The notes under the pieces were generated by a model. It had not been told where the DNA came from and did no database searches. It saw only the letters and a program-made list of their open reading frames with translations. Positions 45,935 through 59,101 of a stretch of DNA of 64,000 nucleotides are shown one piece after another (position 1 is the first letter of the stretch; each line of letters begins with the position of its first letter). The stretch is from Protopterus annectens (lineage: Eukaryota > Chordata > Ceratodontiformes > Protopteridae). The stretch covers positions 614,766,741 to 614,830,740 of the forward strand of contig NC_056748.1 in NCBI RefSeq assembly GCF_019279795.1, read 5' to 3'. A program made the translations under genes and the position numbers.

Positions 45935-46012
45935 TGTTTCTCCTCCGGCCTCCACTGAAAATTGGCTTGTTCCAAGTCGGACTTTCCCGGTAAACCAATG
46001 TTAAATAAAATA
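45935..46012 (+). repeat. Unclassified dispersed repeat end, copy B
   Basis: Partner in inverted orientation of 43700-43805: CGGCCTCCACTGAAAATTGG, GGACTTTCCCGGTAAACCAA and a tail TTAAATAAAATAAAAAT. Possibly a SINE or LINE 3' end. Confidence 0.5.
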
Positions 46013-49000
46013 AAAATGATGTTTGCTTCCCCTAAATCCCTAGCGTACCCTGTAGCCCCACTTATTCTTTTCTTCAGTAAAAAGACACTGGGTGCCTGGT
46101 ACCCATGGTAATGATATTTTGTTGTCCAGATCCTCCCCCAAGAGTCACAAGAGTTGTTTTGCTAACTATGCATTCAGTACACCACTCTGTTTGTGTAAAG
46201 CCTTCTCCTCTGCTCATTTGGCCTTTCTTTGTATGTTTTTTATTATTGTCCACATCTCTAAATTTATGGTTCTTGGAAAAACATTTTTGTTCCTTTGATT
46301 CTTCTACTTTTTAACAATGTTGTCCTTCATCTTTGTACCCATTTAATTTTTTAAAAGTATGCATAATCTGTACTTTCCTCCTCAGCAAAAATATATGAAC
46401 AATTGTTAATAAGCTTCCTTTCACTTTATAACTCATGTTTCTTTTAAGGAGCACTTTCTGAATTCAACAGCAGCTCTACCACAGTGCTTGTGTTGTCTAT
46501 TCACACAGTGTGCACTTTTTATGAATCTAGCCTAATGTGTTTTCCATTTAATTTGCCTGAAGTATTGTCTTAACATCAACTAATACATGCCCATAGTTAT
46601 GATCTTGGACTAATTTACCAAACTCAGCTATGCACTAATAAGAGCCTGACATTTTTAACTACATTTAGAATTAAAATGATCATGTAATACACCTACTAAT
46701 TACATGTAGTTTTTTTTTCATTTGTTGAAAAGGCATCAAGCAGTCTTCATTAAACTGTAGACTTGAGTTTGACAAGTACAAAGTGCAATTCTTCTTCTGT
46801 CTTCATTTGTAATGATATTAACAATACAAAAGAATACTAATTTCATGAACTTTAATCAAACTTTGACTTAGGAATGGGGTCCATTCCCATCATGGTATTA
46901 GAAACCCTACAGACTTAGAGAAATTAAAACAGTAGAATGCCATCCTTTCATAATACTTCTCTCAGGACAAAAATTTCCCACAATACATAATCAAAGTGCA
47001 TACAGCTGTGTTTTTCTTTTATTTCCTCCTTCTAAGGTTGATGATAGTGCTGGAGTTTTTAAATTGCAGACCTTGTTATGAATTAAATTGATGATATTTA
47101 TTGAACACAAAGTCCAAACACCAGACATTATTTAACAACTTTAAATAGAAATTTAGACTACAAAATAACAGTCTACTGCCCGTTAATTATTTTTAATGTA
47201 AAACTTAACACAAACTATGTATACATTATGAAGAAAATATATATTGAAGCTGAATATACACTACTAGAGCAAACGATGTGTATCTACAAAAGCGTAGCAA
47301 ATAAAGTCTGAGTGACATGCTAAGTACAGCATAAAATATCCTTCTCAGTATATATTGCTAGCACGCCCATCTACCTGACCCTGTTATGGTTAACATGTAA
47401 CACATGGAAGAATTCAGAGCAATTATAAAAAAAGCAGTACATGTTTAACAAGCATACACTTTTACTAGCACAAAATATGGTACACCTGTAACTTCCAATG
47501 TTACTATGACTCAGCAGTGCAACACTAGCAGTAGGGTGAGTGCTTTGTATAAAAAGGTTAGTGACTACAAGTATCTGAATTTTACAAACTGCGAGCACTA
47601 AGGCTTACATATGTAGCAGGACAGAATTTTCTTTCACATTGTTTTGATAAGGTATTTCATTATGATTCTATGTTCATGCTGGTACAGTGGGTGCCTAAAT
47701 GTAACACTGTAAATGGGTTAACTGGGATTTAAAATAAAATGTATGAAATTCTCAAAGATTTTTTTCCTTTTAAATGCAATATGTAGTCTAATTATTGAAC
47801 ATAATTCTGCAGAAACCACACTGCATACTTTCCCAAATGATTAGCAAGAACATGGCACATAGGGAATAGAGACCAGCTCCTACATAATATTATACAGCTG
47901 TTTGTTATGGAGGACACTCATTTCCTGACAATTTGGCAGACTGTAGCTACAGCTGGCTAATACCAGAACTTGTGCTTACCGACTGTCAAGGCAGCTTCAT
48001 AACCTGATCATTGCGCAAGGGTGATATATTGATTGTTTATTTCATGAGAAGGGGCCAGTACTCATCCTGTGAGTAGTACAGGAAATGTCCCTACAGCTTA
48101 TTGTATTCTTCAGCAGGAACAGGATCGTCTCAAATCATACTATGTAAATGAGACATCTAATGAAGGTGCTGCATTTATTTTCCTTCAAATATAAAAGGAA
48201 ACAGCTACACCATAAACTCCACAGTTCTGGAGATATTACTATTCTTGTTCTTTCTCTGGTGAGCATGATCCCTGTATCAGTTCAAAGTATCTGGTTACAA
48301 TATCTCTGACTGAGGATGATAAGGCTGCAAAGCTTAACTACAAGTAACTCTAACAATCGTGTCTACAAGCTTAATCCTAGCCTGGGATATTCCAAGAAAG
48401 CAAATACTCTGGTGCAATCTGTGTCTTGCAACAAGTAAATAAACTTTTAGATGTATTTGTTTACAAAATGTCCCATATGAACCTGCTACCAAAAATGTTT
48501 AGCTGTGGGTTTTTCTAGATCTCTCTTTATTACCTAATAAGAACCTATGCCTGTTTTATTTTCTTTGCTTTAGGTCCAGAGATTATCTTAAAATGCAGCC
48601 TAGGCTGTCCCACCCTCATATAGCCCTTGATAAAGCCAATACATGCTAGGTAATTGCTGTAGAAATTGGACTACGGTCAACCATACTGAACCGAGAAACC
48701 CAGTAACAGAAATGGTAATGTTCCCTGACCAAATCCCTTTTCGATTACCAGGATCGACAAGATAACACTAAGAACTCTCTTTCTTCTTTCTCTCCATACA
48801 ACCTGCAGATACAGCTTCTATATATTTTTTTTATTCTTTTTTAAAGCTTCTGTATTTTCTTTACCCAAGTATATTTAGCAGCAGTAGGGAGATACCTTAC
48901 TACATGGAAAATGAAATAAATATCATCTTAAGAGTATATATTCTGCAGAATATGGTTAGAAACATCCTTCTACATGAATGGACTTCAAATGAATGACTAC

Positions 49001-49370
49001 CATAAGCGTTGTAGTTGATTCCAACATTTTCTTTACTGACACATTCAATTCTATGCCTAAGTAACAAGAGGGGAAGAGTAAACCACATAATTAAAAAAGA
49101 CATCTCAGCTGAAATATGGGTTACTGTTTATATTTCTATATATTCTCTCTCCTTGATGGCTAAGTGTTCTTTTTTTATCAACTAACATGGTAGCATCAAC
49201 TAGCATACCTGGTAATCTGTTCTCATCTGGCTTGTCAGATTGTTGCTTGGTGCCAGATGTATTATTTTTACGCAATATCATCAATATCCTCATTTGATAT
49301 GTTTTAGTTCCTGGCATTTAGCTGATGTGGCATATATTTACAGTGGTAGGCAATCTTGTTTTTTTTTTTT
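46013..49370. other. Long stretch with nothing recognised
   Basis: Over 3.3 kb of AT-rich DNA. Both strands were read; short frames are unremarkable and no splice-flanked exon or repeat boundary was convincing. Confidence 0.5.
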
Positions 49371-49756
49371 GTTAATTCTAATTGTCTGGGTGGCCACAGT
49401 AGTGCAGCGGTTAGTGTTGCTGCCTCACAGCAAGATGTTCTCTGGTTCGATCCTCAGCTGGGATGCCTTCTGTGCAGAGTCTGCATGTCCTCCCTGTGGT
49501 TGCGTGGGTTTCCTCTGGGTGCTCCGGTTTCCTCCCACATCCCAAAGACATGCTGTAGGTGGATTGGACACACTAAACTGGCCCTAGGTGTGAGTGTGTG
49601 CATGTGTGTGCCTTCTGTGGAAGGTTGGGCGCCAGGCTGGCAACTCAACACTGTAAAACTCCACTGCCAATCATGAGCAGACGGTGATCCGCTGTGGCAA
49701 CCCCTAACCAGGAAAAGCCGAAAGAAGAAGAAGAAGAAGTTAATTGTAATAATCTG
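49371..49756 (+). mobile_element. Complete tRNA-derived SINE (V-SINE/DANA type)
   Basis: The body is 49389-49738. Flanking 18-bp direct repeats at 49371-49388 and 49739-49756 (GTTAATTCTAATTGTCTG and GTTAATTGTAATAATCTG) differ at three positions. The tRNA-like head has an A-box TAGTGCAGCGG and a B-box GGTTCGATCC. The central part has GCAGAGTCTGCATGTCCTCC, GTGGGTTTCCTCTGGGTGC, TCCGGTTTCCTCCCAC and CCCAAAGACATGC. The 3' part has GTGATCCGCTGTGGCAACCC and ends in GAAAAGCCGAAA followed by (GAA)n. The 3' end is probably shared with a CR1/L2-group LINE partner. It is intact in layout and older than the copy at 6276 judging by its flanks. Confidence 0.92.
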
Positions 49757-50102
49757 CTATGCAGCCATAATACAACATCTGAGACATGGAAAAACTGTAT
49801 GGAACACCCAAGTTACTAGTCTACACAACAGTGATACTGTCACAAGAATAAGTTCTATACTACAAACCTCAGTGGTTTGCTGGTTTTCTATCAGTTCAAG
49901 CCATAATTTATGTAAGTCTTGCTTTCCTAAGTGCAGTGAAAGGTCACAGTTATTTTGTAATGTCTGCCTATTTTTACTGTTTCCCTTACTAATATTAAGG
50001 TGGTAGCTTCTCAAACACAGAATGGAGGGTGGGGTTATTCAGTTTATCTTAACAAGGTAAAATCATTTTGAGATATTTGCTGATGAGAATTACTATATTT
50101 TT

Positions 50103-51175
50103 GGGGGTGTGGCCAAGATGACTAACTAAGGGCAGCAACTGGTGAAAGCTCTGTGACTGAAAATCTTTTTCAGACTGAAATATAATAAAAAAAATAACAT
50201 TTGGAGGTATTTGTTAGCTAGTTTTATTCACTAATGGTCAGAGAAAAGATTTATAGCTTCAAGTTCTTCAGAAAATGTAATTTTCCTACCAGAACTTCAA
50301 CTGCTTGGTTATGAGAGAAAAGGCATCAACACGGACTACTCAAGAAATGGTACTCAGGATTCTTGTGTTAAAAATACATCCAGTCACTAATATCTAGGAT
50401 GCAGGATGCATTCCTTAAATGGACAAACTGGATACAAAACAAAAAGTTTCAAAGAATAGATCAGAAAGAAGATAGAACATTTAGAATTTTGAATGAAACT
50501 AAAAAGTGCAAAAATCTACAATATTGAAGAAGCTTTAAATGATCAGAAGAGTAGAATAACTGAAAATGAGTCTCAGACTGAATTTATTTTAAAATAAAAT
50601 AACTGGCTCATAGATACAGTTGATGACTTAGAAAATAGACTGAGATGAAATAACATTACAATTTCTGGAATTTCTGGTATACCTGAAAAGTATGAGGGAG
50701 ACAATATAATAAAATTCTTAACAACCTGGCTACATAAAGCATTAAATATACTGTAAACTTTTATCTTTTGGAATTGAAAGGGCACACTGATTCCTGAGAA
50801 CAACTTTTAAGAAGGAAAACTCATTATCATGTTCAGTTTAGTTAAGTTTATATCTAGCTAAGAAATAACTCGAATATTAAAAACAACACAGTCCAGTCCA
50901 CCTATTAAAATAGGCAAAGATGTAGTCAGATTTGACAATGATTATTTCTTTGACAATGATTATTCCTGTGAAGTTATAAGTAAAAGAAAATCCTGCTTAC
51001 CAATGATCAAGGAACTTAAAAAGAACAATACTGAAAACCCTTTGGTGTTTCCTGCAAAGATCAAATTATTTCTTTCTGAATGAACTAAAATATTTGACAC
51101 ACTGGAGGAGGCATTCACTTTTGTCAACAAAAATATAATCTTTAATAACACTGAAGAAATGGATTAGAACAATAT
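50103..51175 (+). mobile_element. L1/Tx1-clade LINE: 5' end and ORF1
   Basis: The 5' end GGGGGTGTGGCCAAGATG at 50103 strongly resembles the conserved 5' end of L1 elements. From about 50480 a coiled-coil-like region leads to VDDLENRL-NNITISGI at about 50620-50680 and DNIIKFLTTWLHKAL at about 50700-50750, then, near 50980-51090, the C-terminal domain with a remnant of the IK-F block, and TLEEAFTFVNKN at 51105-51145. This is the layout of ORF1p (RNA-binding trimer in L1). Frames are broken by several stops. Confidence 0.75.
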
Positions 51176-53147
51176 ATTCCCCAAGAGACAGAGTGAGCTA
51201 AATTCCAGGAAAACTGCTTCCAAAATGAAAACACTTAAAACAAATGACTTTCATTCTCTGATTATAGGACTTTTATTTTCTGAAGCAATGGATTTATTCT
51301 TTAAGTTTAAGGTTTGTATTGGAGTTTAAGCTTCAAAGCATATGTAAGTATGCATTTATATTTTATGCTAAAATATTTTTCATGATAAGGAATATAAATG
51401 GTTAGTTTTACCAGTTTACCATTTTTTTCAGTGAAAGACTTAATATATTTCATTAATTAAACTTATAAATGTATTTATGAATGTTAAAAAAATATTTCCT
51501 GTAAAAGAATGCCATTAAATTATAAACAATATAATTAGTAAATTTAATACTATATAAGTTAAGAATTTTATTTTGTTTGTTTAACTTTGCTTAGTATGTG
51601 CATTGCTGGGTAAACCGAATGTCAGATCTAAGTAATATGCTAATTATAAGTGTTAAAGTGCTGGTGATTTTGTTTTCCTTGTTCCTGTGTAGCACCTTCC
51701 TTTCACAAGTTGTTTATGAAGCAAATAACAATAAAAAGCTTGAAAACAAAAGAATGTTCCAGTTGTGCGTGAATGCTGGAATCTGGCTTGCCATAATTCC
51801 CACCTGCTTCTTGAGCTGTTTTGAAAAAAACATCTGGGTTAAAGTTCATCACAGATGTCTCCGAAAACAGAAAGGAATCTTCTTTTTATTTCTTTTTTTC
51901 CAAGTATATATGTGAAAAATCTACTCAAAATAACATATTTTTTCTTTCTCTGCTTAGAAGTAAATAATTGGTAAACAAAAGCTATATTTTATAAGTTTTA
52001 TATTGAGCTTTTTCTTACTTTTGCTAAATACAAGTGGCCTATGCTGTAGTGTTATTAAATTTAGCTGTATATATTAATGGAAAGAAGAAACATAAGATGT
52101 TTATTATTGATTAGAATAATTTAAAAGAAATAAGGAAGAATGAGAAACTTACAGAGGAAATTAGCAGCTAATGTGTGCTATGAGTTGTCATTTTCACATG
52201 CTGTAATCAAATTCTAATGTCAGGATATGAAGCTTAGATGTGGACAGCAGTCCACAATGGCTAAATGCACATACTCAAATTAAACAAGCAGAAATTATTT
52301 TGTATATAGTCAAGATTACTTGTAATACTAGAATTAATAAAAAGAGTAAACATCTTATGAATAATATGCATATGCATGAGGAATGAAATATCTACTATGT
52401 AAGATTAATAAAAGAGCAGTATCAGTAAGTTAAGAAATTTACACAATACTGTAATCTCTAATAGAGAGCTGATGGTTAAATAGCTCTGTGATGGGAGATT
52501 TTAAAAATACAAGTTATATAGAATAAAGTAGAATATTAGTGGGCAAATAAGACAGAAAAATATATTTAAATGACAAACTGCTTATGGGAAAGATGTATAT
52601 TACTTATACCTGCATATAGCAGAAATGTGAATCTAGAAGATCTCAGATAATTCACATAGAAAAATCATATAAAAGTATCTGAAAATATTCTGAAAGCTGC
52701 AATTTGGAGCTTGATCATGTGAATTTGAAGCTTTTTGTGCATTGTATGTTATTATATTCACTAATACTACATGAAATAACTAATTTCTAAGCCAGAGCTG
52801 AAATTTGAGTGTTATATTGCTGAATCAGTACATACATTTTGATAGAAAGTGATGTACATTTTTCAATATGTTTGATCTTGGGAAGGGAGAATGGGATTTG
52901 AATTAAACACATTGTAACTTTTGAATACAATATAGACTGCAATTTTTGATACTATATAAATAGCAAGACATTCTCTTTGACATCAGTAACACATTATAAA
53001 CACATTTTTATAAATTTGTTTAGCTAAAGGATTTTTATATATTTGGTATTTATCATATTAACATTGTTACACAATTTTGGGATATAGACAGTTGGACTTT
53101 TCTCATATGTATAAAATATATGTGTATCTTTTAACATGATATATGAA

Positions 53148-53208
<61 letters not shown>

Positions 53209-53880
53209 ATTGATTTTCCTTTTGTATAATAATTCAGTATAATAAGATTGCCTGTCACCTGTAACTTAACAGATATCTTTATCTCTTTAGGTCCCAATTT
53301 GTGTTACTTATTTTTTAGAGATTTAATTATAATAATGCTGAATGAGTAAATAATTTAGGAATATTTAATTGGTAATTTATACTATTTTTGCATACATAAG
53401 TATACTGTACACTATTTGTTGGATTATTTAATATTTCTGATTAATAGAAGAAGATTATTAAACTTTTATGTGGTAATGGGGTAAAGTTTTAAATGGCAAA
53501 ATATAAGTAAATTAATAGTCTCTTATTATTTTTAACTTATATATAATGTCATGGTAGATTTTGCCTATTTTTTGAGGTATTTTTATGTACAGGTAACTAG
53601 AGAGATAGTATAGTAGTTTGTCTATTCGACAAGCAAGCTAGGAACCTTGGTATTCATGGTAGGTTGTGTTTTATTAGTAATATATACAGTTATAGTTGTA
53701 GAGTTGTTTTTGTTATTTACACGTTTTAGTAGCTTAGTTTGTAGAAAGGAAGAATTAAAAAAAATGAAATGTTAAGATAATGCTGGATGAATGCACTACA
53801 GTCTTATGTACAATTATATTAATATGGTGGATAAATGTGTCATATTATATTTTAAAATCAAATCTTTTTAAATACACAAT
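51176..53880. other. 2.7-kb gap between L1 ORF1 and ORF2
   Basis: Much longer than usual L1 spacers. Very AT-rich. A (TA)n tract lies at 53152-53200. A 105-codon frame at 51598-51915 has two hydrophobic segments but no recognised motif. It may contain one or more old insertions; I could not find their ends. Confidence 0.45.
53152..53206. repeat. (TA)n microsatellite
   Basis: About 25 TA units followed by GTGTGTG. Confidence 0.95.
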
Positions 53881-56508
53881 ATGGATAGTTATAATCTATT
53901 ATATATTAATGTAAATGGATTAAATAATGACAATGAAAGGAAACCATTAATGAGATATCTAAAATTAAATAGAGGAAACATTATATTCTTCAAGAGACTA
54001 TCTTGATAGATAAAGATACTTGATATTTAAATAACTTAGGTTACAAAATGTTATCATCTGTTAGTTTTAACAAAAAGAGGAGAGGAACGGCTATACTTTG
54101 GAAAAAATCTAGTGTAATGCCTAAGGTAAAAAAATCCATTAATGTTCCCAAAGGAATGCATACAGTTGTAATAATTAAATAAAATTTCAAACTCTACGCA
54201 CTAGCTAATTTTTACTGAAACCCTGAAATAGGTGCAAGAGTGGCTAAAGATCACTTAAACCTACTACAAAGTCATTAGAATGGTAATTTAATTTTAGCAG
54301 GGGACTTTAATTGCATATCTAGTATAGAAGGTACAAGATCACAGAAGAAAGTAAAATAATGCCATTAGCTAAAACACTAAACAGATTATTAGTAATAATA
54401 ATTTAGTTGATTTAATAGTAAAAGCAGAAGAAAAGTCATTGTTCTTCACTCATTATTCTTATGCACATGGGAAGCAATTAGAATTGATAGGATTTATGCC
54501 TCTACAGATTTATTTAATAAAGTTAATTATTTTAAAACTATTCCTTGTCCTTTATCTGATCATAATGCACTATTAATATATCAAAGAATATAAGAAAATG
54601 TCAGATTATTTATAGACTCCCAGTATATATGATAAAATTAAAAGAACTGAAGAGTTATCTTAAGGAACAAATTGATTTTTTTATCTTTGAATGGTAATGG
54701 TCAGGTTAGTAAAGTCATACTGTGGAACACGATGAAATACACATAGTGAAGTTTTAAAACAAACAAAGAAATTAGATAATAATGAAGCCATTAAAATAAT
54801 GACAAACTATCAAACAGTTGTAATGCATAAAATGGGAATAGCTTGAGAAAAATTGTACAGTTATGCAATGCTTTAAAAAAATCTGCATAGATTAGCTAAT
54901 AGAAGTAAGATGTTAAGCAAAAAGGCACAAATCAATAATATCCAAAATCCTCATATTAATAAGCTTACTTCAGACATGGAGGAAATTAATATTTTTAAAA
55001 AATCCATAAGGATCTTAATAAAGATAAAAATAATAATCCTGATGATTACAAATTTGACAAGTATTTGAAGAAAATGTAACTAATAAACTTCATGTCCAAC
55101 AAATATCTCTGTTGAATAAGTATATTACCCTAGTAGAAGGTTAAATAAGCTTTAAAAAGGGAAACAAGGCAAATCTCAAGGATTAGATAGTTTAAGTATG
55201 GAATTATATAGTCTGCTTCCATTAAATATTATAGAATTGTCAAGTGACATTTTCAGGATGATTCATAGTGACAAAATAATTCCTCCTTCATCATGGAATT
55301 TTCTGTACTCTGTCCTATACTTAAACAAGGAAAGGATAATACGTTAGTTTCCTCATATAGACATATTTCATTATTAAATGTAGACTATAAAGTATATATT
55401 TCCATGTTCACTACAAGATTAAGAGATATAGTAGATAAATGAATTATTAAAGATCAAACAGAATTTGTAATCAATAGACTAATGTATGACAATATAAAAA
55501 AGGTAGTGACTATCTTAGATTTAGAAAATGAATGAACAAGAAATTGGCCATAATTAGCTTTGATATTGAGAGAACATTTAATTCTGTAGATTGGAACTAC
55601 TTGTTTAAAACTTTAGAATATTTCTATTTCCAGAACAACTTATTGAAATGTTAAAAGACTGTACAGAGACTCAAAAGCATATGTTAAAATTGGATCTTAC
55701 ATTTCTCAAAGATTCACTGTAAACACAGGCACAAAGCAAGGGTGTCCCTTGTCCCCTCTACTATTTGCATTACTTATCAAACTCCTAGCTAATAGTATAA
55801 AAAGCATGGGAGAAAATGATGGATTCTCAATTACCAAGGATTGTTAATCTAAAATGCAGCTTTTTGCAGAGGATATTTTACCTCTGTAGGAGATTTAAAT
55901 TATTCAGTTGAAAAAATAGATAAGGAAATTGAAAAGTTTCAAGAAGCATTGCTACTGAAATTTAATAATAATAAAACTGAAACTTTAATGTTAAATGAGT
56001 TACTAGATAGTAAGTTTAAATATAAATATAACTAGAATTGGGAAGGAAAAAACAAAAATATTTAGGATTAAAATATATCAAGATGTGAGCAAGATTATTA
56101 AAAATAATTTTGAAATAGTAATTGAAGAAGTGTTACTTCTGATTAAAAAGGGAATGTTTTTTATACTTTTGAGGACAGTTCAGTACTTATAAAAATTATT
56201 ATATTACCCAAGATTATATACATATTGCATTTGATAGCTTTAATATTTGACAAAAAACTTTGAAAGAAAATAGAAAAAATTATAACTTCATTCTTATGGT
56301 ATCCTAAAAAGCCAAGTATCGCTTATAGAAATCATATAGGATTATGTGAGTATGGTGGTATTGGCTTCTCATATGTAGAATCTTATTCTGTTGCTGCAAT
56401 TATTAACTCTATTGTTCTCTGGATAGACTCGGCTTATACTAATCAGTAGAAAAACATTCAGGAGCAGATTTTACTAAATTCTTATAAGTTTATCAACTAT
56501 GACAAATT
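53881..56508 (+). mobile_element. L1/Tx1-clade LINE ORF2: endonuclease and RT
   Basis: The frame opens ATG at 53881 with YINVNGLNNDNERKPLMRYL, the L1 endonuclease start. AGDFNCISS lies at about 54297, matching the GDFN active-site block. RT blocks: GKSQGLDSLSMELY near 55163, VDYKVYISMFTTRLRDIV near 55383-55430, IIKDQTEFVINR near 55446, GTKQGCPLSPLLFALLI near 55729-55780, and LFAEDILPL near 55861 (family FADDIL, so one catalytic Asp is Glu here). Several frame changes and stops are present. The element is interrupted at 56509-56515 by a PLE and resumes at 61147. Confidence 0.9.
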
Positions 56509-56515
56509 AGAAATA

Positions 56516-56814
56516 CAAACAAGCTTGTTGATGTCACCACTAAAGGCAGTTTGTTTAAACAAGTCGCTAGCATAAAATAAACAAAATGAACTGCCACCAA
56601 AGCTGAAGTTATTAAAATTTAAAAACTGGTTCACTTTATTAATACTTTAAAACTAATACAGTCCAGCTGCTGAAAGGATAAGTGCTTTCGGTTGTTAACC
56701 TTTTTCAAATCCTGAATAAAAAAGTAGCTTTCATTGATTTAAATAATCCTTTCGTCAGCCCATGAGTTCAAGCAACCAATAGGAAGTTACATTTCTGTCA
56801 CACCCTTCTTTCAG
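56516..56814 (-). repeat. PLE terminal repeat, left copy
   Basis: About 299 bp, from CAAACAAGCTTGTTGATGTC to CACACCCTTCTTTCAG. It is over 85 percent alike by eye to the right copy. It holds an intact version of the site (ACAAAATGAACTGCCACC) that carries a MITE in the right copy. Confidence 0.92.
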
Positions 56815-56918
56815 TGCATATGCTTTACTTCCTTAAAGCCCTTCCTTTCAAAATTGGCTTAATGGGAGCAATCTCATTCAGTCCTGGCTTCAGGTCCGCT
56901 CTTAAATTCATAATCCAC

Positions 56919-57818
56919 TTACTTTCTTCTATTTCGATTAACTATGTCCACTCCTCTTGATGCTTCTACTAGTTTATTTTTAACCATAAATCTGAAGTTG
57001 TGATCTGTATTAATTTTAATATGTCTATATAATGCATTTGTTTCTACTAGGTTTTTGATATCTTGATTATGCCTAAGAATACGCTCTTTCAACATCCTAT
57101 TCATTTTTCCTACATAGACGGCAGAACAGCATTGACATTGGGCCAAATATATCACATTTTTACTCCTACAGTTGGCAAAGCCTTTAAAGGAATATTCTTT
57201 CTTTGTTTCTGGATGCACAAATGTACTACTAACTTTAATAAAGGGACGAGCCTTGCAAAACCCACACTTATGCATACCTTTTTTAACATTAGCCAGCTGT
57301 CCTTTGTCTTGATTTGAATTATTCTGATAGCACAATAGTCTTTTCAGATTCTTTCTGTTCTTGTAAGAGAAACTAGGGGTGTCACTCACTATATCTCTAA
57401 GTTTCTCATCTGAAACCAATATTGGCCAATTCTTCCTTATTACCTCACATATTGTTGAATTGTCACTGCTGTATGTCAAACAAAACCAAATTTTGTTCTC
57501 TTTATTCTTTTTGCCTTCATCCTTCTTACTTGTCTGGGTGGAGTAGTATTGTCTCCCTTTCCCAGTTCGTAGACTCACTGTCTTATTCATATTCCTCACA
57601 ACCTCATCTTTCCTGTATCCTCTCTCCACAAAATTCTCAATTAGTTTTTCTTGTTCTTTTACAAAATCTTCGTCCCTAGGGCATAGTTTCGAAACACGAA
57701 TCATCTGATTCTCTGCTATATTGTTGAAAATATGCCTAGGGTGCATACTACTCCTATGGAGCATATGATTATGCCATGTGGATTTCCTATAAAGAAGTAT
57801 TAACGCCAAATTGTTCAT
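56919..57818 (-). pseudogene. PLE linker and GIY-YIG endonuclease
   Basis: The frame is open for 299 codons. It begins in the linker with SSMHPRHIFNNIAENQMIRV and FVERGYRKDEVV. A middle block IWFCLTYSSDNSTICEVIRK matches F-TTYS......I. A Cys motif follows (MHKCGFCKARP), then the endonuclease NVIYLAQCQCCSAVYVGKM with MLKERILRH and, near the end, NHNF-like DHNFRFMV. The nuclease nicks target DNA to start insertion in this family. The last helix block (REAxWI...GLN) is not visible in this frame, so the C-terminus is shortened or out of frame. Confidence 0.9.
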
Positions 57819-57920
57819 CCAATGTTAGTAGAATGTCCATGAAACTAATTGATTCTCCAGACATATTCATCTCAAACCTCAGAAAAGATGTGATTCCACT
57901 TAAATAGATTTCAAAATTTT

Positions 57921-59101
57921 TTAGGGAATTTTCATCCCCTTCCCACAAGATGAAACGTCATCAACAAAGCATTTATACAGAACAATATTGCCATTCCAGA
58001 TGTTAGCAGGATCTGAGTTCCATTCATCTTCCCATTGTGCCAAGACTATATTTGCATAGCTATTAGCACATGAGGTCACCATGGCCACTCCAGATTTCTG
58101 CCAATAATATTCATTGCCAAATACGAATGCATTGTTATGTAAAACCTCATCCAAAAGGCTGCATATCATATTTATATTATCAACAGCCTTATGCTTATGT
58201 CCAAATTGTCTGATTGCTTCAATTCCATACTCATTTGGTATGGATGTAAAGAGACTATTTACATCCAAGGTAACCATTATTATCCCTTTGTAGGTCTCTT
58301 TTATGGATATACCTTCATATAAGCTCTTTAAAATTCATCTGAATCTTTAATCACCATTCCTGCATAGGGTAGAAGTCTTTTCAGTTCACCTTCTACATAT
58401 ATAGAAATTGGTTCAGTCACCCATCCTTCTCCATTAACAATCAGTCGCATTGGTGGGTCCATTAAATTTTTATGGACCTTAGGTAATCCATTTATGTTCT
58501 GTATCATTGGATGTTGTGTATCAAAATAATCAAAAAGTTATTTTGTGATGGTTCTATTCATTAATTTCTCATATACTGCTTCACAGACATTCATTATTAA
58601 CTTGTTGATGTCTTTCTTCATTATTCTCTGGTATGTGGCTCGATCACTCAACATCTCTCTCATCTTATTGTCATACATTATTGAGTCCATTATGACTATG
58701 GCTCCTCCTTTGTCCGCTGCTTTCACCACTATATCTCTTCTTCCTTGAAGTTCATTTAATGCCATCCGTTCTTGGTAGCTTAAATTATGAAAGTGTTTGC
58801 CCTTACCTTTCATTCTGTGTTGCGCCACCTCATTCTCACCTAGACCCATGAAAACATCCACAGTAGGATGGCTTAATGGAACAAAAGCACTTGGTCTCTT
58901 ATATATAGTTTCATTTTCACGACCTTCAGTTTCTTTATTGCCATATATATTTTGTAATGTTAAGCTCCTTCCAAAGCATTTTAAATCCATTGTAAACTCA
59001 CTCAAGGGTGAGGGTAAAGATGGTATAAAGCTCAACCCTCTTTCTAATAAACCTTTCTCATATTTATTCAGGTCATGTCCAGATATATTCAACATTAACA
59101 A
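57921..59101 (-). pseudogene. PLE reverse transcriptase
   Basis: The first part carries LSYQERMALNELQGRRDIVV then KAADKGGAIVIMDSIMYDNK and LSDRATYQRI, the conserved PLE block KPADKGGAVVVMD...LSD..TY. The second carries VTLDVNSLFTSIPNEYGIEA, VFGNEYYWQKSGVAM (family F-Y-Q-GTAMG) and YKCFVDDV, the catalytic DD block (family RYIDDIF). Related to telomerase RT in the wider family tree. Broken copy. Confidence 0.88.

Noticed and set aside
51598-51915. 105-codon frame with two hydrophobic segments
   Set aside because: AT-rich, inside the L1 gap, no recognised motif and no conserved neighbour; kept only as a remark.
57063-57679. Plus-strand frames opposite the PLE endonuclease
   Set aside because: Antisense shadows; the minus frame carries the conserved GIY-YIG and linker motifs.
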